The notes beneath the pieces are model-generated. The model had not been told where the DNA came from. It ran no database searches and saw nothing but the letters and a program-made list of their open reading frames with translations. Shown here one piece after another: positions 1 to 7,311 of a stretch of DNA of 64,000 nt. The position numbers were made by a program, and so were the translations under genes. The DNA comes from Alloactinosynnema sp. L-07 (GTDB lineage Bacteria; Actinomycetota; Actinomycetes; Mycobacteriales; Pseudonocardiaceae), in contig NZ_LN850107.1 of NCBI RefSeq assembly GCF_900070365.1, positions 4,836,001 through 4,900,000 on the forward strand, read 5' to 3'. The first letter of the stretch is position 1. Each line of letters opens with the position of its first letter.

Positions 1-167
1 CGTTGCCGTACGCGGTCGCGTTGGCGGACAAGGGCTGGCTGGCGGCTCTTCGTCAGGACAACGCGCTCGCCCTGGGCCTGAACACCCACGCGGGCCTGCT
101 GACCAACGAGCCCGTGGCCACCGCGCACGCACTGCCGTCGACTCCGCTGGCTGACGCTCTCGCCTGA
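1..167 (+). CDS. ald: Alanine dehydrogenase, C-terminal fragment
   Basis: Only the last 54 codons lie in the window; the frame enters at the left edge and ends at TGA 165-167. The visible protein contains ALADKGW, LALGLNTHAG and LTNEPVA, a pattern I recognise as the C-terminus of NAD-dependent L-alanine dehydrogenase, which interconverts L-alanine with pyruvate and ammonia in the cytosol. A strong hairpin follows the stop, so it is probably the last gene of its transcript. The NAD-binding and catalytic regions are outside the window, so activity cannot be judged. Confidence 0.85.
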   Translation, partial: LPYAVALADKGWLAALRQDNALALGLNTHAGLLTNEPVATAHALPSTPLADALA

Positions 168-178
168 ACCAGATTGGT

Positions 179-220
179 GCGGCCCCGCCCTCATCGTCGT
201 TGACGGTGGGGGCGGGCTGC
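179..220 (+). terminator. Hairpin terminator after ald
   Basis: A GC-rich inverted repeat (core CCCGCCC 184-190 with GGGCGGG 210-216, extended with one bulge) begins 12 nt after the ald stop codon. There is no T-run, as is usual for actinobacterial terminators. Confidence 0.65.
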
Positions 221-238
221 GTTCAGAGACAAAGAAAG

Positions 239-283
239 GGCGGCCCGCTCAACCAGCCTGGGGGTCACTGGGAGCGGGCCGCC
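239..283 (-). terminator. Second hairpin, probable minus-strand terminator
   Basis: Perfect 12-bp arms GGCGGCCCGCTC (239-250) and GAGCGGGCCGCC (272-283), with a small CCAG/CTGG pairing inside the loop. Read on the minus strand it is followed by CTTTCTTTGTCTCT, a pyrimidine-rich tail, so it suits minus-strand transcription. No minus-strand gene is visible nearby. The remainder of 168-459 holds no gene I can support; a minus-strand TTGACA at 348-343 has no good -10. Confidence 0.5.
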
Positions 284-459
284 ATGTATAGCTTAGGCAC
301 ATTCGCGGCGTAGCGCTGCACTGGGGGTTGCTGGAGTCGAAAATACTTGTCAACGCACCCCCTACCGGACCGTGTGAACTCTTGACGGTGTGACCACAAT
401 CGGGTGAATGCGCCCAGTTGGGGCTATGGCCAGGGGCCTGCGGCGCCGATGGTGCAACG

Positions 460-660
460 GTGACAGAGCCTCGATGGTGCATCGGCTGCCACGATCCGTT
501 CGGCAGAGACCGGGCGTTGACGGTGTTGGTCGAGGATGACTTGGTCGTACTGGTCCCCCCACCCGGTGCGTCGGCGGTGCTGTCCGCACAGCAGACGCGG
601 TCGTTGGGCCTCGTGCTCGACCAGGCCGCCGACCGGGCCGACGAGGTCAGGGCCGGATGA
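460..660 (+). CDS. Small unknown protein with a CxxC pair
   Basis: A 66-residue protein read from GTG 460. An upstream ATG at 418 is in frame, but the stretch between has no conserved look. The N-terminus has WCIGCHDPFG, a single CxxC that could bind metal, followed by a hydrophobic valine-rich strand segment. Its stop overlaps the next start (ATGA at 657-660), so the two genes are translationally coupled. I do not recognise the family. Small coupled pairs of this kind are common beside regulatory loci in Pseudonocardiaceae (recalled, not tested). The start site is uncertain. Confidence 0.5.
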   Translation: MTEPRWCIGCHDPFGRDRALTVLVEDDLVVLVPPPGASAVLSAQQTRSLGLVLDQAADRADEVRAG

Positions 661-1064
661 CCCGCGACCCCCTGCGCGAAGCGGTCCTGCGCAGGCTCGC
701 GCTGCTCGACGACGCGGCCGACCACGCCGACGCCGACACGCTGCTTCCCCTGGCCCGCAGCGAGATCAGCAGGCTGGCCGACGGCTGGCGATTGCTGCTC
801 ACAGTCCACCGGCAAGGTCCCGACGGCCGCTGCCAAGCCTGCCCCTCCGGGCTGCGGGGCCGACGCTGGCCGTGCCAGGTCTGGAAGATGGCCCACGAAC
901 ACCTCATCGGCGACGGCGTGCCGCACCGCGAGCGCAAACGCCCGCTGCGCAACCCTTTCAGCAAGGCGAACCGGGCCCGGCCCGCCCAGCACGGCGAGAA
1001 CCACGCCGAGGTCACCACGGAGATCCCGATCGTCCACCGTGACCGGCCGCCCCACCGCACCTGA
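657..1064 (+). CDS. Unknown cytosolic protein, Pseudonocardiaceae-type
   Basis: A 135-residue protein coupled to the preceding gene by an ATGA overlap. The first 60 residues are helical and acidic. The middle has GRCQAC, then RRWPCQVWKMAHEHLIG, a Cys/Trp-containing segment I have seen in small uncharacterised proteins of Amycolatopsis-like genomes. The C-terminal 40 residues are Arg/Pro/His-rich and probably disordered. Three cysteines (CxxC plus WPC) could form a metal site together with the partner protein's CxxC; that is inference. No function is assigned. Confidence 0.5.
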   Translation: MTRDPLREAVLRRLALLDDAADHADADTLLPLARSEISRLADGWRLLLTVHRQGPDGRCQACPSGLRGRRWPCQVWKMAHEHLIGDGVPHRERKRPLRNPFSKANRARPAQHGENHAEVTTEIPIVHRDRPPHRT

Positions 1065-1075
1065 CCACTAGGACG

Positions 1076-1119
1076 TGTCCTGTGGATCATGGTGGGTGGG
1101 ATCCGTGATCCGCAGGACA
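1076..1119. repeat. 14-bp inverted repeat, terminator or miniature-element end
   Basis: Arms TGTCCTGTGGATCA (1076-1089) and TGATCCGCAGGACA (1106-1119) pair with a single T-G wobble around a 16-nt spacer that includes GGTGGGTGGG. The element starts 12 nt after a stop codon, so a terminator is plausible. Unlike the other hairpins here it is not GC-only, and it resembles termini of repeated elements seen in actinobacterial genomes (memory only). Confidence 0.5.
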
Positions 1120-1233
1120 TGCCCGGCGTGACATTTCGGGGTGTCCCCTCGCCCAACTTCGCCATGCCGCCACGCCGCGTAGTCGCGATGAGGCAAGATG
1201 GCCGGCATTACGCCTGGCGAGTTGGAGGGGCCT

Positions 1234-2424
1234 GTGCACGACGGTAGCGGCCGCATCGTGGTGTCGAACCTGACCAAGAGTTTCGGTCAGGTCGCCGCGG
1301 TGCAGAACCTGAGTTTCCACGTGGAGCCGGGGTCGGTCACCGGCTTCCTCGGGCCCAACGGCGCGGGCAAGACGACGACTCTGCGGATGTTGCTCGGCCT
1401 GGTCCGGCCAACGGCGGGATACACCACGATCAACGGCCAGCCCTTCGAGAAGCTGGGCAACCCGGGACGGGTCGTCGGCGCGGTGCTGGAGGCCCAGGGC
1501 TTCCACCCCACCCGCTCGGCGCTCAACCATCTGCGGGTCTACGCCGCCGCGATGGGCCTGCCCGACCAGCGCGCGCACGAGGTGGTCCAACTCGTCGGCC
1601 TCGGCGGCGCGGCGAACCGGGCCGCGGGCGGGTTCTCCCTTGGCATGAAGCAGCGCCTCGCGCTGGCCACCGCCCTGCTCGGCGACCCGCAGGTGCTCGT
1701 GCTCGACGAGCCCGCCAACGGTCTCGACCCCGAGGGCATCGCGTGGCTGCGCACGTTCCTGCGCGCCTTCGCCTCCTCCGGCCGCACGGTGCTGATCTCC
1801 AGCCACCTGCTCGCCGAGGTCGAGCAGACCATCGACCAGGTCGTGATCATCAGCCGCGGCCAGACCATGTACTACGGAATGCTCGACGACCTGCGCAAGC
1901 AGCAGCAGTCGCGGGTCATCGTGCAGCCCGGCGACCCGTCCGCGCTGGTCGCGGCCCTGCAGGCGGACGGGATCACCGGCATCCAGCCGACCCCGGACGG
2001 CAAGGTCGCCGTGGTGGACGCGACCATCCAGCAGATCGGCGACATCGCGGCGAAGGCCGGGGTGGCGCTCTACGGGGTGCATGAGGAGAAGGCCGACCTC
2101 GAGCAGCTCTTCTTCCGCCTGACCAGCGGCCAGTACGCCGCGCCGGGGATGCCCCAGCAGTACGGGCCGCCGCAGGGCTACGCCATGTCGTACCAGCAGC
2201 CGCCGCAGACCGGGGGCTTCCAGTACCAGCAGCCGGTCGCCCAGCACCCCTACCAGCAGCAGCCGTACCAACAGCCCGCCGCACAGCAGGCGTACCAGCA
2301 AAACTCGCCCTACCAAGCGCCTTCGCCCTATCAGCAGCAGCCTGAGCCACCGTCGCCGTACCAGCCCGATCCGACGGCGAACCCGACCCACAACGACACA
2401 ACCGGACAGGGAGGCAACGCCTGA
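1234..2424 (+). CDS. ABC transporter ATP-binding protein with Gln/Tyr/Pro-rich tail
   Basis: The nucleotide-binding subunit of an ABC-2 type transporter. GTG 1234 is preferred over ATG 1198 because GGAGGGG lies 5-8 nt upstream; this gives 396 residues. Walker A (GPNGAGKTT, about residues 40-48), a noncanonical signature region (GGFSLGMKQRLALA), Walker B (VLVLDEPANGLDP) and the switch histidine (ISSHLL) are all present, so it should hydrolyse ATP. About 90 C-terminal residues are low-complexity and rich in Gln, Tyr and Pro, with repeated YQQ and PYQ units, which is unusual for this family. The stop overlaps the permease start by one base, so the two subunits are co-translated. The substrate is unknown; the family includes drug, lipid and lantibiotic exporters. 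Confidence 0.85.
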   Translation: MHDGSGRIVVSNLTKSFGQVAAVQNLSFHVEPGSVTGFLGPNGAGKTTTLRMLLGLVRPTAGYTTINGQPFEKLGNPGRVVGAVLEAQGFHPTRSALNHLRVYAAAMGLPDQRAHEVVQLVGLGGAANRAAGGFSLGMKQRLALATALLGDPQVLVLDEPANGLDPEGIAWLRTFLRAFASSGRTVLISSHLLAEVEQTIDQVVIISRGQTMYYGMLDDLRKQQQSRVIVQPGDPSALVAALQADGITGIQPTPDGKVAVVDATIQQIGDIAAKAGVALYGVHEEKADLEQLFFRLTSGQYAAPGMPQQYGPPQGYAMSYQQPPQTGGFQYQQPVAQHPYQQQPYQQPAAQQAYQQNSPYQAPSPYQQQPEPPSPYQPDPTANPTHNDTTGQGGNA

Positions 2425-3329
2425 TGGGCAACATGATCACCGCGGAATTCCGCAAGATCCTCACGACCCGGCTGTGGTGGGCGCTGCTCATCCCGGCGTT
2501 CCTGCTGGCCTTCGGCGCGGCGTGGGGCTGGTCGGCGGTGACCACCGGGATCGCCAACGACCTGGTCGACGAGGACATCATCCGCGACTTCGACGTGCCG
2601 ATCGACGAGATCTCGTGGTCGGTCATCGCGCTGGTGCGCGGCATGAACATCGCGTCGATCTTCCCGATGGTGTTCGGCGCGCTCGGCCTGGCCAGCGAGC
2701 TGCACCGCAAGACGATCACCACGTCGTTCCTCACCGCCGCCAGCCGTCCCGGCCTGCTGGCCGCCAAGGGCATCACCTACACGCTGTGGGGCGTCATCTA
2801 CGGCCTGGTGATCAGCGGCGGCGTAACGATCGGCGCGCTCGTCGGCTCGGACAAGGGATATCTGCCCGACGCCAAGCAGTGGTTCCTGGTGATGCTCGCG
2901 GGCGTGATCATGTGCACCCTATGGACGCTGTTCGCGCTCGGTGTCGGCGCGCTCATCGGCTCGCCGGTCGGCACGCTCGTGATCCTGCTGATCTACACCC
3001 TGATCGTCGGACCGTTCGGCGAATTCGTGCTGTTCTCCGCGACGGAGGGCTCGCACGCGCCGGGCTTCCTGCCCAACGGCGCGGCCAACGGCCTCACCGG
3101 CTCCACGGCGAGCATCCTGCTGTTCGACCAGATCCAGACCCTGGTCCTCGACCGCGGCGGCGAGTTGGCCGACCAGGACGTGCGCGACGGCTTCCACGAT
3201 GTCGTCAGCGTGATCACCGGCGCGTACGGCGCGTTCTCGCTGTGGATCAGCGGCCTGATCTTCTTCGTGTGGACCGCGGTCTTCTTCGTCACCGGCATGC
3301 TGCGCAACCAGAGCCGCGACATCACGTGA
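2424..3329 (+). CDS. ABC-2 type transporter permease
   Basis: A 301-residue integral membrane protein with about six hydrophobic segments, the first at residues 19-37 (WWALLIPAFLLAFGAAWGW). The start MGNMITAEFRKILTTR is the usual opening of ABC-2 permeases: a short cytoplasmic amphipathic helix before the first membrane span. It overlaps the ATPase stop by one nucleotide and is followed by a strong terminator, so these two genes form a complete two-gene operon. The central part (GLASELHRKTITTSFLTAASRP) is the typical cytoplasmic coupling region. The substrate cannot be read from the sequence. Confidence 0.8.
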   Translation: MGNMITAEFRKILTTRLWWALLIPAFLLAFGAAWGWSAVTTGIANDLVDEDIIRDFDVPIDEISWSVIALVRGMNIASIFPMVFGALGLASELHRKTITTSFLTAASRPGLLAAKGITYTLWGVIYGLVISGGVTIGALVGSDKGYLPDAKQWFLVMLAGVIMCTLWTLFALGVGALIGSPVGTLVILLIYTLIVGPFGEFVLFSATEGSHAPGFLPNGAANGLTGSTASILLFDQIQTLVLDRGGELADQDVRDGFHDVVSVITGAYGAFSLWISGLIFFVWTAVFFVTGMLRNQSRDIT

Positions 3330-3355
3330 TCCGCGAGTTCGACTGAGTTATCCAC

Positions 3356-3396
3356 AGGCGCGGGCCGCTCCCCACACGAGGGAGCGGCCCGCGCCT
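3356..3396 (+). terminator. 17-bp perfect hairpin terminator
   Basis: The arm at 3356-3372 is an exact reverse complement of 3380-3396, with a 7-nt loop. It closes the ABC-2 operon. Its last base is the first T of the -10 element of the next gene, so terminator and promoter abut. Confidence 0.8.
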
Positions 3397-3408
3397 AATC
3401 TGGCTGTG
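3396..3408 (+). promoter_or_regulatory. -10 element giving a leaderless exporter mRNA
   Basis: TAATCT at 3396-3401 lies 6 nt before the GTG start at 3408, so transcription should begin at or next to the start codon. There is no Shine-Dalgarno sequence and no clear -35. Confidence 0.55.
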
Positions 3409-6400
3409 TGCCTGAGAACCCTGGCTGGATCCGCCGCCTGACCGCCGCCTGCTGGCGACACCGCCGTCTGGTGGTGTTGTCGGTCGTCGCGTCGGTGGTC
3501 GGCGTCGGCTTCCAGGCCGCCGGTCCCCTGCTGATCAAGTTCGTGGTCGACGACGCCGTCGCGGGCGCCACCGACCGGCTGGGCTGGCTGGTCGCAGGCC
3601 TGGTGACGATGGAACTGCTGACCTTCGGCAGCGCGTTCCTGCGCCGCTATCTCGGCGGCAGGCTGGCCTTGGACGTCCAACACGACCTGCGCAAGGCCGT
3701 GTTCGGCGCGGTCCAGCGGCTCGACGGCGGCAAGCAGGACGCGCTGCGCACGGGTCAGGTCGTGTCCCGGTCGATCACCGATCTGCAGCTGGTGCAAGGG
3801 CTGCTGATGATGGTCCCGCTGTCGATCGGCACGGTGGCCTTCGCGTTGGTCGCGATGATCGCGATGTTCTGGCTGTCCCCACTGCTGACGGTGGTCGCGC
3901 TCATCGTCACCCCGGTCGTCGCCTACGTCGCGATGCGCAGCAGGAAGACGCTGTTCCCGGCGACCTGGTCGGCCCAGCAGCGCGCGGCCGATCTCGCTCA
4001 GCACGTCGAGGAGACGGTCACCGGCGTCCGAGTGGTCAAGGGCTTCGGACAGGAGGCCAGAGAGGTCACGCGGCTGGAGAAGGCGGCGCGCGAGCTGTTC
4101 GCCGAGCGGATGCGCAGCGCCGCGCTGACGTCGCGGATGTCGGCGACGCTGGTGACCATGCCCTCGGTCGGGCACGTCGCCGTCCTCGGGCTCGGCGGCT
4201 GGATGGCGCTCAACGGCCAGGTCACGCTCGGCACGTTCCTGGCCTTCGCCAGCTATGTGGCGAACCTGGTCGGGCCGACCAGGCTCGTCGCAGGCCTGCT
4301 GGTCAACGCCCAGCTCGCGAGAGCCGGGGTGGAGCGGGTCTACGAGCTGATCGACTCCCAACCCGACGTCGTGGACAAGCCGGACGCGGTGGACGTGCCG
4401 GACGGTCCGGTCGAGGTCCGGTTCGACGACGTCGCCTTCGGCTACACGCGTAGCGACCCGGTCCTGGACGGGGTGTCGCTGCGGGTCTCCCCCGGCGAGA
4501 CGCTGGCGCTGGTGGGGACGGCGGGCTCGGGGAAGTCGACGGTCTCGCTGCTGCTTCCCCGCTTCTACGACGTGCACGCGGGTTCGATCACCGTCGGCGG
4601 TGTCGATGTCCGCGACCTGCGGCTGGCCTCGCTGCGCGGCACGGTGGGCGTGGTGTTCGAGGAGGCGTTCCTGTTCTCCGACAGCGTGCGCGCCAACATC
4701 GCCTACGGCAGACCGGAAGCCACCGATGAAGACATCCACGCCGCCGCGAAAGCCGCGCAGGCGCACGAGTTCATCGAGGCCCTGCCCGCGGGGTACGACA
4801 CGGTCGTCGGCGAGCGCGGGCTCACGCTGTCCGGCGGCCAACGGCAACGGGTGGCCCTGGCCAGAGCACTGCTGTCCGACCCCAGGGTGCTCGTTCTCGA
4901 TGACGCGACCTCAGCGGTCGACACCGCCACCGAGTCCGCCATCCACGACACGCTGCGCGAGGTCACCGCCGAGCGCACCACCCTGCTGATCGCCCACCGC
5001 CGGTCCACCCTCGGCCTGGCCGACCGGATCGCAGTGCTCGACCAGGGCCGCGTAGTGGACATCGGCACCCACACGGAACTGGCAGGCCGCTGCGAGCTGT
5101 ACCGGTCGCTGCTGGCCGGACCGGGCGACGTCATCGAAGACCCGACCCGCCGGGCCGAGGCCGACCTGGTGCCCGGCCCGGACGGGACCACCGAGGCCCT
5201 GTGGCCCGCGCCGACCGAGCCCGACCGACCGACGTCGCAGACTCCGTCGGGAATCGGCGGCCGGATGGGCGGCCCCGGCGAGGGGCTCGGCGCGCTGCCG
5301 CCCACCCCCGAACTGCTGGCCCAGGTCCAGGCGCTTCCCCCGGCGGTCGAGCAGCCCGACACCCATGGCGAGGACCCGTCCGCCCCCGACCCCGGGTTCC
5401 GCCTGCGCGGCCTGCTCAGACCGGCCCGCTGGTCCATCGCGCTGGTGGCCGCCCTGGTGATCGCCGACGCGCTGATCGCCATGGCCATGCCCGCGCTGAC
5501 GAGATACGGCATCGACTCCGGCGTGCTGACCGGGACGACGGCCGCGCTGTGGCTGGCGACGGCGATGTCGGCGGGCCTCGTCGTCCTGATCTGGATCATG
5601 ACGGCGATCGGCGTGATCCGCACCGCGCGCCTCGGCGAGCGGATGCTCTACGTCCTGCGTTTACGCAGCTACGCCCACCTGCAACGGCTCGGCCTCGACT
5701 ACTACGAGCGCGAGATGGCAGGCCGGATCATGACCAGGATGACGACCGACGTCGACGCCTTGTCGACGTTCCTACAGACCGGCCTGGCCACCGCCGCCGC
5801 GAGCCTGCTGACCGTCGTCGCGGTCGCCGTGGCCCTGCTGATCACCGACTTCTCGCTGGCACTGGTCGCGCTGGCGGTCCTGCCGATCCTGGTCGCGGCG
5901 ACCATCGTGTTCCAGCGCCTGTCGTCGGCGGCCTACGCCGAGGCGCGCGAGCGGGTCAGCGCGGTCAACGCCGACATGCAGGAGAACGTCACCGGCCTGC
6001 GCGTGGCCCAGGCGTACACCCGCGAAGGCCAGGCCGCCGAACGCTTCGCCGAACGCAGCGACGCCTACCGGGTCACCAGGCTGCGCGCCCAGCGTTACAT
6101 CGCCACCTACTTCCCGTTCGTGTCGATGCTGTCCGGCCTGGCCCAGGCCGCGGTCCTGGTCGCGGGCGCCCACCGGGTGGCCGCGGGCGACCTGAGCCCA
6201 GGCGTGCTGCTGGCGTTCCTGCTGTACCTGGGCCTGTTCTTCGCCCCGGTCCAGCAGCTCTCCGGCATCTTCGACGGCTACCAGCAGGCCAGGGTCGGCC
6301 TGCACCGCATCGCCGACCTGCTGCGCACGCCGACCACGGTGCCGCCGTCCGCGCACCCGGTCGCCGTGCCCGCCCGGCTGACCGGCGAGGTCGAGTTGCG

Positions 6401-7124
6401 CGACGTCACCTTCACCTACCCCGGCACCGATGTCCCGGCCGTGAAGGGCGTGTCCTTACGGGCCCTACCAGGCCAAACGGTGGCGTTGGTCGGCGCGACC
6501 GGGGCGGGCAAGTCGACGGTGGTGAAACTGATCGCCCGCTTCTACGACCCGACCGCGGGTCAGGTGCTGGTCGACGGCACCGACCTGCGGGAGTACGACC
6601 TGAGCGGCTACCGGCAGCGATTAGGCGTCGTACCCCAGGAGGCGCACCTGTTCACCGGCGACGTCGCCCACAACATCGGGTACGGCGCTCCCGAGAGTTC
6701 GTCCACCGAGATCGAAACCGCCGCGCGGTCGGTTGGCGCGCTGCCGATGATCGCCACGCTGCCGGAGGGGTTCCGGCAGCAGGTGGGTGAACGCGGCCAG
6801 TCGCTGTCGGCCGGTCAACGTCAACTCGTCGGGCTGGCACGGGCTGAGCTGGTCGACCCGGACATCCTGCTGCTGGACGAGGCGACCGCGGCGTTGGACC
6901 CGGCGACGGAAGCGGCCGTGGTCGCGGCAGGAGACAAGGTCACCAGCGCTCGGACGACGTTCGTCGTCGCGCACCGATTAGCCACGGCCGCCCGGGCCGA
7001 CGCGATCATCGTGATGGCCGGGGGTGAGGTGATCGAGCAGGGCACACATGCGGAGTTGCTGGGCAAGGACGGGCACTACGCGCACCTGTGGCGATTGGGG
7101 TCATTGGAGGCCGCGCCGGCGTGA
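3408..7124 (+). CDS. Fused double ABC exporter (TMD-NBD-TMD-NBD)
   Basis: A single 1238-residue polypeptide carrying two complete ABC exporter halves. Half 1 has membrane helices up to about residue 300, then Walker A GTAGSGKST, signature LSGGQRQRVALARALL and Walker B VLVLDDATSAVD, in which the catalytic Glu is replaced by Asp. After a Pro/Gly-rich linker of about 90 residues, half 2 has a second membrane domain and an NBD with GATGAGKST, signature LSAGQRQLVGLARAEL and the canonical Walker B ILLLDEATAALD. This is the asymmetric arrangement (one degenerate and one consensus ATP site) of heterodimeric multidrug/lipid exporters, here fused as in eukaryotic full transporters. It probably acts in the cytoplasmic membrane; the substrate is unknown. 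It appears leaderless and monocistronic. Confidence 0.88.
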   Translation: MPENPGWIRRLTAACWRHRRLVVLSVVASVVGVGFQAAGPLLIKFVVDDAVAGATDRLGWLVAGLVTMELLTFGSAFLRRYLGGRLALDVQHDLRKAVFGAVQRLDGGKQDALRTGQVVSRSITDLQLVQGLLMMVPLSIGTVAFALVAMIAMFWLSPLLTVVALIVTPVVAYVAMRSRKTLFPATWSAQQRAADLAQHVEETVTGVRVVKGFGQEAREVTRLEKAARELFAERMRSAALTSRMSATLVTMPSVGHVAVLGLGGWMALNGQVTLGTFLAFASYVANLVGPTRLVAGLLVNAQLARAGVERVYELIDSQPDVVDKPDAVDVPDGPVEVRFDDVAFGYTRSDPVLDGVSLRVSPGETLALVGTAGSGKSTVSLLLPRFYDVHAGSITVGGVDVRDLRLASLRGTVGVVFEEAFLFSDSVRANIAYGRPEATDEDIHAAAKAAQAHEFIEALPAGYDTVVGERGLTLSGGQRQRVALARALLSDPRVLVLDDATSAVDTATESAIHDTLREVTAERTTLLIAHRRSTLGLADRIAVLDQGRVVDIGTHTELAGRCELYRSLLAGPGDVIEDPTRRAEADLVPGPDGTTEALWPAPTEPDRPTSQTPSGIGGRMGGPGEGLGALPPTPELLAQVQALPPAVEQPDTHGEDPSAPDPGFRLRGLLRPARWSIALVAALVIADALIAMAMPALTRYGIDSGVLTGTTAALWLATAMSAGLVVLIWIMTAIGVIRTARLGERMLYVLRLRSYAHLQRLGLDYYEREMAGRIMTRMTTDVDALSTFLQTGLATAAASLLTVVAVAVALLITDFSLALVALAVLPILVAATIVFQRLSSAAYAEARERVSAVNADMQENVTGLRVAQAYTREGQAAERFAERSDAYRVTRLRAQRYIATYFPFVSMLSGLAQAAVLVAGAHRVAAGDLSPGVLLAFLLYLGLFFAPVQQLSGIFDGYQQARVGLHRIADLLRTPTTVPPSAHPVAVPARLTGEVELRDVTFTYPGTDVPAVKGVSLRALPGQTVALVGATGAGKSTVVKLIARFYDPTAGQVLVDGTDLREYDLSGYRQRLGVVPQEAHLFTGDVAHNIGYGAPESSSTEIETAARSVGALPMIATLPEGFRQQVGERGQSLSAGQRQLVGLARAELVDPDILLLDEATAALDPATEAAVVAAGDKVTSARTTFVVAHRLATAARADAIIVMAGGEVIEQGTHAELLGKDGHYAHLWRLGSLEAAPA

Positions 7125-7226
7125 TCAGGCGCCGTCTCCGCCTCACACGCCGCCACCGGGTTCGGTGAGCTGGACCGATACAGTGAAGAAGGTGACCCAT
7201 GACCTGACTCACGCGGGTCCGGTTGG

Positions 7227-7257
7227 TTAACACACCCCCTAACTGGGGGACTAGCCT
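7227..7257 (+). promoter_or_regulatory. Possible kgd promoter
   Basis: The 187-nt gap 7125-7311 holds no gene. TTAACA (7227-7232) and TAGCCT (7252-7257) are separated by 19 nt, slightly longer than ideal. A small CCCCC/GGGGG hairpin lies in the spacer. The resulting leader to GTG 7312 would be about 48 nt. Confidence 0.35.
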
Positions 7258-7311
7258 GACGGGGAAGTGACTTCACCAAGAGATCGAGATGGATAGAGGC
7301 GAGAGCAAGCC

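Noticed and set aside
249..1055. 268-codon minus-strand open frame over the two small genes
   Set aside because: No motif, Ser/Pro/Ala-rich; the plus-strand pair has coupled starts and conserved-looking cysteine segments.
3348..3356. TTATCCACA, an E. coli-type DnaA box
   Set aside because: A single copy that merges with the terminator stem; the actinobacterial form is TTGTCCACA, so chance is likely.
3348..4847. Long open frame on the minus strand opposite the ABC exporter
   Set aside because: Arg/Asp/His-rich composition without family motifs; it is the antisense shadow of a GC-rich gene.
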